Source: Linanthus parryae
Taxonomy: Eukaryota > Streptophyta > Magnoliopsida > Ericales > Polemoniaceae
NCBI GenBank assembly: GCA_023055425.1
Contig: JALGPY010000034.1
Span: 1,988,584 to 2,052,583, forward strand
Reading direction: 5' to 3'
Length of the DNA stretch: 64,000 nt
In this document: piece after piece, positions 1 to 9,990 of the stretch
Numbering within the stretch: the stretch's first letter is position 1
Layout: each line of letters opens with the position of its first letter
Notes under the pieces: model-generated
The model's database searches: none
The model's input: only the letters and a program-made list of their open reading frames with translations
What the model was told of the DNA's origin: nothing
Program-made: the position numbers and the translations under genes

Positions 1-421
1 GTAAGAAACATTGAAAGAGAGAAAGGCAGAGCTGAGGCCCCGATCACTGTGTTCCTGAGTTTTGTTGAAGAAGCTGAAGCTCTGTTCCTAGTGTTATGAG
101 TTATGAACTAAAGTTTATTAACCGAATCACATATAAGTATGCCCAATTTCTCTTGTTTTTTCTTTGCATTCTAAACTTGGTATCCCTCACCTGCAGGAAA
201 TTCGATTGCTGAATTGCTGAATGGCCTTCTATTTTCTGTGCCTCGAGTTTCTGGCTACTCTTGGTATTGTTCCTGTGTAATTCCGATTGTTTGAGCAGTT
301 CAAAATTGTGTTTTGAGTTCATTAATTGCATTGTTGAGGGACTATTGTTTTTGTTTTTCTGGAAACTCAATCTGCAACTGTGAATTGGGTTAATCCGTTT
401 CAAACAAATCTGGTACAAGAG
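1..421 (+). mobile_element. Copia LTR 3' part with decayed primer-binding site (copy 1)
   Basis: This stretch matches the LTR part of the second block (39700-40437). It ends at about 410-421 in a decayed form of the initiator-Met primer-binding site (tggtacaagagc, against the intact type tggtatcagagc). A gag start follows about 110 bases on. The LTR start is outside the window. Confidence 0.55.
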
Positions 422-533
422 CTAAGTTTTATAATATGAAATTAGAGGAATTCCAATCAGTATTCATTGATTAGTTGTATCTTCCCATGGTTTCGACAAG
501 CAATTCTTACCGCCTCAACTCCCTAGGTTAGGG

Positions 534-1210
534 ATGGAGAACTATGAAAATTGGAGCATTCAAATCATAGTATTGCTAGATTCTCAAGACTTGTGGGATT
601 TAATTGACAAGGGAATTGATGAACCAGCTACACAAGAACCAGAAGAAAGGTTGTCCAGGCTTCCAAGGTGAACTTGAAAGAGTCCAGGAAGCGAGATAAG
701 AACGCCTTTTACTTGATGTCCGGAGGCGTTGATGAGCTTAGTTTAGAGAATTTTCTACAGCTACAACTTCAACAGAAGCTTGGGATATTCTTAGGAGTTC
801 GTATAGAGGAATTGAGAAGACTGTGAGGGTGAGAGTGAGGCTGAAAGTTTGAAGAGGCGACATGGAGATAATGCGTATGAACGAGTATTGATATGTATTT
901 GAGAAGAATAGATGAGCATATACCCAATGGCATATTAATGAAGAAAACCTTAAAAGCATCAATACCGAAATCTGAAATGACTGTATCGAAACAAGCATCG
1001 AACATGCCCATGGCAAAATATCATTGTCTTCATGTGATAAGGTCCTTGCAGCTTACGAGAAAAAAAATTCTATACCAACAAATGGAAAATTTCACACCAA
1101 GCAGGAATAACCAAAAAGCAGATAACTTGAGAGGTAGCCACAACACCAAGCTCCTCCATACAATATATAAAGGACGAGTAAGCTTCGACAATTTCCTTGC
1201 TGAATTTTCT
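534..1210 (+). pseudogene. Copia gag fragment (UBN2/DUF4219 type), decayed
   Basis: An ATG at 534 opens a frame reading MENYENWSIQI, then LWDLIDKGIDEPATQEPEERL. This is the usual N-terminus of plant Ty1/copia gag proteins of the DUF4219/UBN2 type. After about 40 codons the frame is lost. Pieces that still resemble AWDILRSSYRGIEK and the following gag helix appear in other frames at 780-890. No zinc knuckle, protease or integrase follows, so this is an LTR-plus-gag remnant. The parallel remnant at 40530-41210 is broken at different places, so the two decayed independently. Confidence 0.6.
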
Positions 1211-1255
1211 TTTTAGTCTTGATGGTTGGAAAGTTTGATAGAAATTTCATTCTGA

Positions 1256-1281
1256 GAGTGTGTGTGTGTGTGTGTGTGTAT
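1256..1281 (+). repeat. (GT)n microsatellite
   Basis: A run of about twelve GT dinucleotides. The parallel position in copy 2 (about 41231-41240) has only two or three, so the repeat expanded after the duplication. Confidence 0.85.
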
Positions 1282-1814
1282 GGTATCATTTAGTTTCTTT
1301 TTAGTATCATCGATGTGATCGTGCTTCCAGGATTTGAAAATACGTGATAGAAAAGCAATAAGCAAAATTGATCTCATGTCCTTGCTTAGCTTCTGTACGA
1401 AGAGTGATGCATGCTACTTTAGCAAGTATACGCCTCAAGCCCTAGTATGCAACACAGACTGGATTTCTTACATTATCAGGAAAAAGTACTATAGCTAAGC
1501 AAACTCATAGTTTTATGAATAAGATGAAGAAACTATGTCTCGTGGCATTAAGTGCGATCATATGGGTCATAACCCATAGTTCAATACCTATACGATAGAA
1601 TTACATAGTGCATGTTTAGCTAGGCAAACTCATAGTTTTATGAATTAGCTGAAGAAACTATGTCTCATGGCATTAAGTGAGATCATATGGGTCATAAGTT
1701 CATAACCATAGTTCAATACCTACACGATAGAATTACATAGTGCATGTTTAGTAAGTCACAACTCAAAAGTTCATAATTGATATATGAGAACGTAACAAGT
1801 TAGTACGAAAGAGA

Positions 1815-2990
1815 CGTCGTTCGCTATATCAAGCGAGAAAATTTCATTTCATCGAAATAGAAAACGTTGCGTTTAGACGTTTAGTACATGGTATTTCCAT
1901 AAACGTGAACTTTCACCCTAAGATTATATGAAATACAATACATATTTACCACCTAAACGCACCTTTTGAACATTTGAAAGAAGTTTTCACTCTTCTTCTC
2001 TATGCACAAACCCCACATGACAGTCGACAGAGGGGAATGGCTAAACGCTAGAGGGCTCCGATGTTGTTGAACGGGCGGAGCAATCAAATACCTAAAGGAA
2101 GATGATGGTGATGAACTGTGCCGGTGAAGGAACATATCATCGGAGTCGGTAAGTTTTCTATATCTGCAGATTTTGTTAGATTTCTTTACAAACCTGAAAA
2201 CCAAGATCGGCATAAAAAAAGACCTACGACGGGAGGTCAGACCACCGATCACATGATTGAGATTCAGGTAAATTGATTCCCCGTCAAGAACTTTATTACT
2301 TCCGGCTAGAAGATTTTATTATAACCCCATCAGGAAGTTTGTGGGTAGGTTTTAGATCTAGATATTATTACGTACATACACGGTTCTAATCAATATATAG
2401 ATTTAAGGGTATGATGAAATAAAATATAGATTTAAATCCAACCCTTAAACATCATGACGGGGTTCTAATCAATTCATGTCGCTAGAAGTAGAAAGTTCTT
2501 GAAGGAAAATGAACTTACATGAACCTCAATCAAGTGATAGGCGGTTTACATCTGACCTCCTGTTGCATGACCTTTGTGATGCAGATCTTGGTTTGTACGT
2601 TTGTAACTAAATGTAAAGAGATAAAAAAAACTTATAGACACCGATGATATGTTCATTAACTTGACCGCCAAAGCTCATCACTGCTGTCTTCTTTTAGGTG
2701 TTTGATTGTTCCACCCATTCAACACCATCAGAGCTCCCTTGCATTTAGCCATTCACTGCCACCAACTTTCGTACTTGGGTTTATTTATAGAGAAGAAGAG
2801 TTAAAACATCTTTTAAACGTTCAAAAGAGGCCTTTAGGTGGTAAATATATATTGGATTTCATGTAAATCTTATCACGAAAGGCGACCATTTTTGAGCTCC
2901 TAAAACACCATGTACTAAATGCCACATATTGATATACAACTGAGATTAATATGAATTCTCGCTAAAACTGCTATATCTCTAGCGAAAATG
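1815..2990. mobile_element. Foldback / long-TIR element (MULE-like), copy 1
   Basis: The left arm (about 1815-2340) and the right arm (about 2440-2990) are imperfect reverse complements. For example, 'atttaccacctaaa' at 1946 pairs with 'ttaggtggtaaat' at 2834, and 'tcaagaacttt' at 2284 pairs with 'aagttcttga' at 2491. The element is therefore nearly all arm with a short centre. No transposase is visible. Arms of about 0.5 kb fit foldback or long-TIR Mutator-like non-autonomous elements. I could not define a target-site duplication. ORFs inside (1953-2252) are not supported as genes. Confidence 0.6.
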
Positions 2991-3405
2991 AACTTAAGCA
3001 CAAAGCGAAACAAGAGTCATCCAGATTGTCCACTGAGGGAAATCTATTATAACAGATTGTTTACTGTTACTTCAGGAAAATGTTCGGCTTAAGAAGGAAC
3101 AATAAATGTCTCGATAAAAATTGATAAACGACATTAATCCCCACAAAACAACTCTTTACAATACTCATAGGTTCTCTTGATTAGTGAGCTTATATCCGGA
3201 CAAAGAAATTAGCATCTTCTGGTCCATCATAACTCTGATTCCAGTGGTATGTTTGTGAGGGTATACATTTATGTAATTTGTGTCCCATGTTTTTGGTAGT
3301 CCATGTCTCACCAATCATAAACCCTAATACACTGGGTAAGGGTTCCAGAGCACAAACGTGTTAGAGGATGAATGAGACAAACAAGCCCCACCATGAAAAC
3401 ATTAA

Positions 3406-3618
3406 CTACGAAACAGGGCAAAACACAAGACTGTATAATGCAGGGCAATGAAATAAGGGCTGTGTACCATTGTTTGCAATGTCTATCGCGATCGAGCCTA
3501 TCAGACACTTCCCGAAATAATTCATTGCTTCTTTAACAGAATACTCATCTTCGAAGTTCACCACCGTTGATTCCTTCTGAGTGAACATCAATAGCCGTTT
3601 CTCTTTCTCCTCAGCCAT
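3406..3618 (-). other. Possible first exon of an unknown gene, or chance ORF
   Basis: A minus-strand ORF begins at an ATG at 3618 and reads MAEEKEKRLLMFTQKES, then a hydrophilic stretch followed by GKCLIGSIAIDIANNG. A possible donor (ATG|GTACAC) follows. Upstream on the minus strand is GC-richer sequence with a leader-like look. I do not recognise the product and no second exon is visible. It lies just outside the duplicated block and has no counterpart in copy 2. Confidence 0.2.
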
Positions 3619-4117
3619 TGATCGGTGTCTTTCCGTTCGTCACCCTTTGGTCGCTGCTCTTCATAGGGTTTTCCTAGGGCTTTCAAAACTATAAAATTTC
3701 TATACCGCGGCGAGAGGGATTCATGTTGATGGGTTTTATTGGAGAAGCGACCGATGGTGAATTGAGGCGGAGGGAGGCGCCTTGTTCGACAGAATGAGGC
3801 AATGAGAGGCCAGGTGGTGAGGACACTAGGGTTTCTTACTTTTGTTTAATATTTGTCCCTATGCCTGACCCGAATTTCGATTGGGATTAAGAATTTATGT
3901 CAAATTCCGTGCAAATTACCAAAACTATGTGCACGGGCTTTACTTTCGTTTCTGGCTGGGCTCGAGTTGAACATGCCCAAGTTGCACCCCTACTAAGAAA
4001 ATTGATCGATAAAGGATATGCAGATAAAATAAATGGTTCAAATATGAGGATACCTAGAGATTCCACGCTAGAAAAAAGAAAAGGGAAGAATAAATATAAT
4101 ACTATACATTAGTTAGG

Positions 4118-4287
4118 CTTAATATTTTTGATCCTACATTAGTTAGGCTTAATTACTTAATGCATACTTTCAGCATAGCAAAACTAATACATTGCAATCT
4201 CGATTTTTAAGATAGACTTATTACATCCCCTTTTAAAATAGATCACACTTATTGAAAATGGTAAAATAATTCAACCAAACACCATCC
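4118..4287. repeat. Fragment of an unclassified repeat (shared with 33838-33985)
   Basis: The segment from 'ggcttaattacttaatgcat' onward matches about 33838-33985 in the same orientation, including 'acattgcaatc' and 'ggtaaaataatt'. A short internal duplication of 'tacattagttaggcttaat' occurs at its left end. The copy stops at the hAT-type MITE, which probably inserted into it. Confidence 0.5.
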
Positions 4288-4295
4288 ATTAAGGG

Positions 4296-4856
4296 TAGGG
4301 ATGAAAACGGTTCGGTCCGGTCCGGTTTTGGCACCCATCCGAACCGAACCACATGTAACGGTTTGGGCAAAATCCAAACCTAATCCGGACCGTTCATGGC
4401 TCCAAACCGAACCAAACCGAACCGTCAATGACCGGTTTGGTTCAGTTTTAAACCACGGTTTCTGGAAATATATTATTCATTTAAATTTCTTAACAGTTCA
4501 TTCAACAATCAAATGATTGCAAAAATTCTATGTCAAGCAATTAAAAAATAAAATAGAAATCATTACATCATTTCCAAAACCATTTAATGGGTTCAGTTGA
4601 GTTTTGAGGTAAATATTCTATACGATATATGTGTAGAAGTTATCAAGTTTGGTAGTTGTATAGACTAATATGCTACATAAACGGTTTGGTTCGATTTTTA
4701 CGGTTTTGTGGTATCTCAAACCTAAACCGAACCGTATTATACGGTTTGGGAACTTTGCAAACCTGGACCGAACCGTAATAGCTTCCAAATTGAACCGAAC
4801 CAAACCGCACGGTTTGGCTCGGATTGCGGTTTTTCCGGTTTGAATTTGCATCCCTA
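4296..4856. mobile_element. Non-autonomous hAT-type MITE (561 bp)
   Basis: The terminal inverted repeats read TAGGGATGAAAA on the left and TAGGGATGCAAA on the right (read inward). They are flanked by 8-bp target duplications attaaggg (4288-4295) and atcaaggg (4857-4864), with one mismatch. The 8-bp duplication and TAGGGATG ends are typical of hAT elements. Subterminal regions are rich in the motif CGGTTTGG/CCAAACCG on both strands, a likely array of transposase-binding motifs. There is no coding capacity: the short ORFs are readings of these motifs. Confidence 0.85.
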
Positions 4857-4863
4857 ATCAAGG

Positions 4864-4868
4864 GAAGG
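4864..4868. repeat. Target-site duplication of the small LTR element, left
   Basis: GAAGG directly before the left LTR. The same five bases follow the right LTR at 6841-6845. Confidence 0.85.
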
Positions 4869-5317
4869 TGTTGTAACAGAACTCCTGTTTCAGAGCTCCG
4901 TTACCAGTTTGTTACAACGCGTGGGTATTCGAGCAAGAACGACGAAAGCGAAAACAAGAACGAGACAAAATTTAACGTGGTTCACTAACGAATTCGTAAC
5001 GAACCCGCTAGCTAATCCACTGCCAGAACCAGATATTTTATTGAGAAGAGAACCCGATTACAATACACGTCGCCGTGGCCACAACAGCCACGGCGGCAAC
5101 CCGAAGCACCCCACCCACGACACACACACTAAATAGCTATCAAAGCACTAACTCTCAAACTCCCCGTGTGTATGTGTCTATGTAAACCAAAACCTTAGCC
5201 TCTTTAAATAGGCAACCACATGCCTTGGGCACAAAGTCACAAAGCCACCGCCACCATCAACATGGAAACATTCCATGTTCTTCTCCTCCTATTTTGACTT
5301 CAAGTCACCGCCTAACA
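4869..5317 (-). repeat. 3' LTR of the small LTR element
   Basis: Begins TGTTAGGCGG and ends TTGTAACACC/ACA when read on the minus strand, with TG...CA ends. A TATA-like TATTTAAAG lies at about 5203-5211 (minus). Confidence 0.85.
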
Positions 5318-6373
5318 AATCTCCACCTTGACTTGAGTCATCTCAGTAACCCGAAACCGGAACCTGATGCTTCTCTACTCAAACCTGAACCGGATGCATC
5401 TCCCAGAACCTGAAACGAGCACGCCTCCCCAGACTGATGTTCCGCAGCTGTATGCGAAACCCGAATCGCCAAATCGTTGCTCCAACTACCATGCGTTCCT
5501 GCAACGAATGCGCCCGATGTGGTTGCACTTCCGGAAACAAAAACAAGTGCTCCACCCAGAACCAGACTCGAATACATTCACTGAGAAAGCAGGACCGAAT
5601 GTATTCCAGATGCGCCCAATTGCGCCAGACAGATGCACCATGACAGAATGCCCAGATGTCATCCAGACCAGATGCACCAATGACGAGTGCCCAAATTGTC
5701 ATGCCCGATGCGCCCCGTATGCCTCAGATGCGCCAGATGCTCGCTAGAAACAGATCGCGCCAGATGCGAGCTCAGTGCGTGTCATGGTACACGCTGCAAA
5801 ACCAGATGCACGCCAGAACAAACGCATGCATAATGCGCGCCAGAACAAGAATCAGATGCGCGTGCCAGAAATCTCACGCGCCCGATGCTCCATGCCGTTG
5901 CTCTAACTCCAACGAGTTCCTGTAACACATGAGCCAGAACCAGATTCAATTCACATGCCAGATGCTACACGCCGGGAGCCGGATTGCGCCCGAGCGTCAA
6001 TCGCCATAACGCCAGATGCGCGTGAACCGCCAGATTCGCTCTAGTACTGAATGCGTGTTGGATTTGCCAGATCTCTTGCACGCCTAATCAGATGCGCGCC
6101 AGATTGCTCCGAAAGGAGCCCGGATAGCCCCCTCCACGGGGCTTCAGATGGTGGGTGTACCTGCTTCTCTCTCACGAACAGATCGATCTTGATCGCCAAA
6201 CCAGACATCGTTCTTGGCGGAATCTCGAAACCCTACTCCGATAGCCTAATCCACCTGAATCGTGAATCCCTAGCTTTGAGTTCCACCAAAACGTGAAACC
6301 CTAACTTTTGGCTCCACCCTGATCTTGGAACCCTGGCTCTGATACCAGTTTGTTAAAACTGGTGATCCCCTGA
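5318..6373 (-). other. Internal region of the small LTR element, low-complexity CAGATGC-rich
   Basis: From about 5500 to 6110 the plus strand is filled with irregular copies of 'ccagatgcgcc' and 'cagatgcacc'. The ORFs of 60-126 codons in this stretch on both strands are produced by the low-complexity sequence and match no retroelement protein. A 49-bp tandem duplication at the right end carries a second copy of the primer-binding-site motif (6332-6347). Confidence 0.6.
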
Positions 6374-6389
6374 CCTGGCTCTGATACCA
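6374..6389 (-). promoter_or_regulatory. Primer-binding site, initiator-Met tRNA type
   Basis: The minus strand reads TGGTATCAGAGCCAGG three bases inside the LTR end. This is the standard initiator-Met-tRNA site used by most plant copia and TRIM elements. Confidence 0.85.
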
Positions 6390-6392
6390 GTT

Positions 6393-6840
6393 TGTTGTAA
6401 CAGAACTCCTCTTTCAGAGCTCCGTTACCAGTTTGTTATAACGTGTGGGTATTCCAGCAAAACGACGAAAGAGAAAACAAGAACGAGACAGAATTTAACG
6501 TGGTTCACTAACGAATTCGTAACGAACCCGCTAGCTAATCCACGACCAGAACCAGATATTTTATTGAGAAGAGAACCCGATTACAATACACGCCGCCGTG
6601 GCCACAACGGCCACGACGGCAACCCGTAGCACCCCACCCACGACACACACACTAAATAGCTATCAAAGCACTAACTCTCAAACTCCCCGTGTGTATGTGT
6701 CTATGTAAACCAAAACCTTAGCCTCTTTAAATAGGCAAACACATGGCTTGGGCACAAACTCACAAAGCCACCGCCACCATCAACATGGAAACATTCCATG
6801 TTCTTCTCCTCCTATATTGACTTCAAGTCACCGCCTAGCA
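6393..6840 (-). repeat. 5' LTR of the small LTR element
   Basis: Matches 4869-5317 throughout with one single-base length difference. The TATA-like box is at about 6728-6736 (minus). Confidence 0.85.
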
Positions 6841-6845
6841 GAAGG

Positions 6846-8285
6846 TATATCGGTTATTGAGTAAAAAAATATTTTATATTAAAAAAATGTATGCAAAATA
6901 AATAAATGAAAAATAAAGACTAATAAAGAAGATAAGGTGGAACGAATAAACAGAAGGATAAGGTTGATAAGGTTTAGAAGAAAAGAAGATGAGAAGAGGA
7001 GAAAGACATTTTAGAGACAAGAAAGATGTGTTTTGCAAATTTGTGCTGTTTACATATTGAGGGTCTTGTTTACTATGTTTTCACTGAATTTTGTAATTGA
7101 GGTGTTTGTTGTTTATGTCTTGAAATCACCAGGTTATTGCATGATGAGTTTATGGGGACGACCAAGCTTTTCAGATTCAGACAATCACTTAGTTATGTAG
7201 GCAGACGTTGTAGATATTGAAAATAGTAGTTACGAAAGTTAGTTTCAACGATTGTGATTCGTTTGTAATCACTTTTCATAAATAATTACACTTATAGTTG
7301 GGTTAAAATTTGATCGTGTTACAAAATGCAAAAGCGGCATTTGATTTTTCGAAGAGAATAATTTGAGGGTGTTACAAATGACACCTACCTTGGCGTCATT
7401 ACAATCTAGAATTTGAGCAACTGAAATCCCAAGTTCTAATTGTGAAATTCCAAATCTGATTTCATGAGCATTGTTTGGGGATAAGGCGTGCTTGGGAGGC
7501 TTAACTGTCTCTTTGTTCCCCTATTCTTTTGCAGCTTTGACAATTAATTAAATGCAGTACATGATCTGAAACTTTTTTACCAAATAGACAACTGTCTAGA
7601 AACAATACCGGATCCTGAATTAACACAATCCGTATCGTCCCGTTTCATTATCTTCTAATGGGAAGACGAAATTAAGTCTACGGCAATAGTGACAACTGTG
7701 CTGCCACTTCCAGAACCTGGCTGCCGCTCCCGCGCGATAATTGCTTGCAAGCCCAACCTTCATCCGCTGGAGCTACGGCTGCGTTAATATTTACAAACAT
7801 AGGAGATAGTGAGAGCAAATAAGGAAACAAGGATCTTATTCCAGTCACCCGGGCATTTACCTGTCGTGCCGTCGTCGTCTTTAGATCCGTTTCAACGCCA
7901 CAACCACATCTTCTCCCTCACTATTTATGTATAGAGCTTCTCTAGTGCTATAGATAGAGAGTGTATGTGCTAAAAGAAAACATGGGCTTATTTTATGTAA
8001 TCACATTTGTTATTTGTCAAAGTTCAAATTCCTTGAAGGCGAAGGCCCAATACAATTATTTCTCTTGTTTGATAAAAAAGTCCATCAGATGACAAATTCC
8101 ATTTTATTTGAATTATTATCCTAACAAAGAGGATAACTCCAATCATCTAGTATCCCGTCAACCAGAACAGAGTTTACCGAACAATCTAGGTTTTGACTTT
8201 TGAGAACACCTATCGGCTGTGGGATCTGATCTCGCACTCCAAATAAAAAAACCCTAGATATCCGTGAAATCTATGCGGCCGGAAA
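6846..8285. other. Intergenic, no gene seen
   Basis: AT-rich DNA between the LTR element and the F-box gene. I see no ORF of substance, inverted repeat or recognisable element. The last few hundred bases presumably hold the F-box promoter, but I cannot point to a convincing TATA box or start site. Confidence 0.6.
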
Positions 8286-9509
8286 ATGAGGCGGCGCGAT
8301 GGAAGCAGCAACGGCGGAGTTTCAAGAAACAGACCGAACAAAGCAAGAAGCAGACGTGGTGGTGTAGTGTTAAGCGACGATCTCATCGTGGAGCTGCTTT
8401 TGAGACTCCCAGTGAAGTCTCTGATGCGACTCATGTCGGTCTGCAAAAAATGGTACGAACTAATCCATTCCCCTCATTTCATCTACCTGCACTATAAACA
8501 CATGAATGAGCACAAGAACACGAAGAAAACCATGTTATTGTCATGTTTGGGGACTCGTAGTAGCCATGAAATGACGACGAATGTCTGCTTCATATTTGAT
8601 GGTGTGCCATTGGAATTGGCTGTTCCCGGATTCCCAGAATCAGTCACCATTCTAGGTTGTTTTCACGGTGTCGTTTGCTTGGTACTCTCAAAGTGGTCTA
8701 TGTACCCATTTAAGTGTACCAAGTTTGCCCTCTGGAACCCTGCAACCAACAACTATAGAGAAATCGGTTCTATGGTTGATGGACAAGGACCTGATCCCAG
8801 TTATAGGTACACTGCGTATTGGGGATTCGGGTTTTCTTTGGATGCGACAGGAGTTCATTTTAAGGTGGCGCAGATATGGTTTCCTTATACTACAGCTGAT
8901 GCACCAGAAGACTCTTATCGTGCGCTAGTGCATATATTCTCTTCTAGGTCTAATTCGTGGAGCGAAAAGAAGATTGACCTCCCTTGTCGTATCGGGTCAC
9001 GTACCGGTGCTTTTTCTCTTTCTCATAGCTACTGTTTAAATTGGTACGTGTATTGGCATCTAAATTTCGATGGTCGTACGGGGAAAAGCGAAGCATTTCT
9101 TCTTTGTTTTGACATGATCAATGAGGTTTTTAGACGAATTGAGATACCATGTGACTCCGTGAACCGACACTTTCATCTTGTGGCTTACAAGGACTCTCTT
9201 GCAGTGTTTGATCATAAGAGTCGTATAAGAAGAAGTCTTTCCTTTTTAGACGTTGATATATGGGTGATGAACGATTGTAGCGGTAACAATCAGTCATGGT
9301 TCAAACTATTAACTTGTAGACCATCCATCAAATTTGAAAAACCTTTAGGGTTTTTCAGCAAGGACAGCGATGATTGGCTTGTCTTATATGTTCGGGATGG
9401 CTTCTTGTACTTGTACAATCCTGAAACGGGGGAGCTCACTAAATTATGGGAGCAGAAACGTGCCCGTGGCGTCTTCGAGTACAGTGAGAGTCTTGCATCA
9501 CTGGATTGA
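8286..9509 (+). CDS. F-box protein with F-box-associated (FBA) interaction domain, CPR1-like
   Basis: The single-exon ORF of 407 residues is a normal length for plant F-box/FBA proteins. The F-box lies at about residues 28-66 (SDDLIVELLLRLPVKSLM, then SVCKKWYELI), the part that would bind SKP1 in an SCF ubiquitin ligase. A beta-rich FBA domain (about 95-370) follows, with family words such as LWNPATNNYREI, VHIFSSRSNSWSEKK, LCFDMINEVFRRIEIP, WVMNDCSG and YLYNPETGEL; it would choose the substrate, which cannot be read from sequence. A basic leader of about 25 residues precedes the F-box. No stop or frameshift is visible, unlike the two pseudogene relatives at 14771-15980/30601-30717 and 30724-31425. 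CPR1 similarity is by domain type and does not establish orthology. Confidence 0.88.
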   Translation: MRRRDGSSNGGVSRNRPNKARSRRGGVVLSDDLIVELLLRLPVKSLMRLMSVCKKWYELIHSPHFIYLHYKHMNEHKNTKKTMLLSCLGTRSSHEMTTNVCFIFDGVPLELAVPGFPESVTILGCFHGVVCLVLSKWSMYPFKCTKFALWNPATNNYREIGSMVDGQGPDPSYRYTAYWGFGFSLDATGVHFKVAQIWFPYTTADAPEDSYRALVHIFSSRSNSWSEKKIDLPCRIGSRTGAFSLSHSYCLNWYVYWHLNFDGRTGKSEAFLLCFDMINEVFRRIEIPCDSVNRHFHLVAYKDSLAVFDHKSRIRRSLSFLDVDIWVMNDCSGNNQSWFKLLTCRPSIKFEKPLGFFSKDSDDWLVLYVRDGFLYLYNPETGELTKLWEQKRARGVFEYSESLASLD

Positions 9510-9990
9510 TTATATGTGCTCATGGTATGTCTCACTAACTATATTCTTTTTCTATACTGCTATCGTGTTTATCTCGATGTTGTTTTAGTTATGCTTTTAT
9601 GCTTGCGTTTGATCTGTTAGTTATTTTCAAGTATTGGCACCTGTAACGCGTCCCGGTTGAGCGACTGATATCCATTTCCTCTTTAGAAGTTCAATCGGAC
9701 CTCTTCTTAAGTAGGATGCCAGCTTTTAAGATGTTATGATCAAACTGGTCTTCTGTTTCTGTCTATATTTGATTTTCTGATAAACTCACTAATTAGAAGT
9801 GAATTTTACAGTTTGAAGTTTGCAGAACCATATGAAGTGAAAATATTCACACTTCAGATATTTATTCATCGTCTTATTTTCCAAAAACAAGAGATAACTG
9901 TTGATTTGTTTTACAAAATCATCCAAATAAGGGTGATATTGGCCTTGTTAGGGAAGAAGGGTTTAGAGAAACCGAAAGAAAATAAGTTTC
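9510..9990 (+). repeat. F-box 3' flank, duplicated in inverted orientation at 14350-14760
   Basis: The words 'acgcgtcccggttgagcgactga' (about 9645) and 'gggaagaagggtttagaga' (about 9950) recur on the minus strand at about 14700 and 14430, downstream of the F-box pseudogene. The duplication therefore included at least 0.5 kb of 3' flank. Confidence 0.65.

Larger units (their letters stand above)
1..3365 (+). repeat. Duplicated block, copy 1 (partner at about 39905-43870)
   Basis: The sequence from the left edge to about 3365 is colinear, in the same orientation, with about 39905-43870. Both begin inside a copia LTR, pass through a gag start, and continue through the same non-coding DNA and a foldback element. 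Both end at a shared stretch around the words 'caaac.tgttagagg' (3350-3365 and 43857-43870), after which they diverge. Copy 2 is longer because it carries three later insertions that copy 1 lacks. The left boundary of copy 1 lies outside the window. Confidence 0.8.
4869..6840 (-). mobile_element. Small non-autonomous LTR retrotransposon (TRIM-like), 1972 bp
   Basis: Two direct repeats of 449 and 448 bp (4869-5317, 6393-6840) flank 1075 bp with no gag or pol. Read on the minus strand, the 5' LTR is the right one. Directly after it lies a perfect primer-binding site TGGTATCAGAGC (minus strand, 6376-6389), complementary to the initiator-Met tRNA end. A purine-rich tract AAGGTGGAGATT lies before the 3' LTR. 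The 5-bp duplication GAAGG bounds the element. By eye the LTRs differ at about 17 sites, so it is much older than the Tat element. With no coding capacity it must have used proteins from a copia-type partner. Confidence 0.9.

Noticed and set aside
1953..2252. 99-codon minus-strand ORF in the foldback arm
   Set aside because: The arm's partner and the second copy at 41675-43235 do not keep the frame.
4301..4861. ORFs of 62-77 codons in the hAT-type MITE
   Set aside because: They come from the repeated CGGTTTGG motif on both strands.
5338..5925. Several ORFs of 60-126 codons on both strands in the small LTR element
   Set aside because: They read a degenerate CAGATGC repeat. No retroelement domain is visible in any frame.
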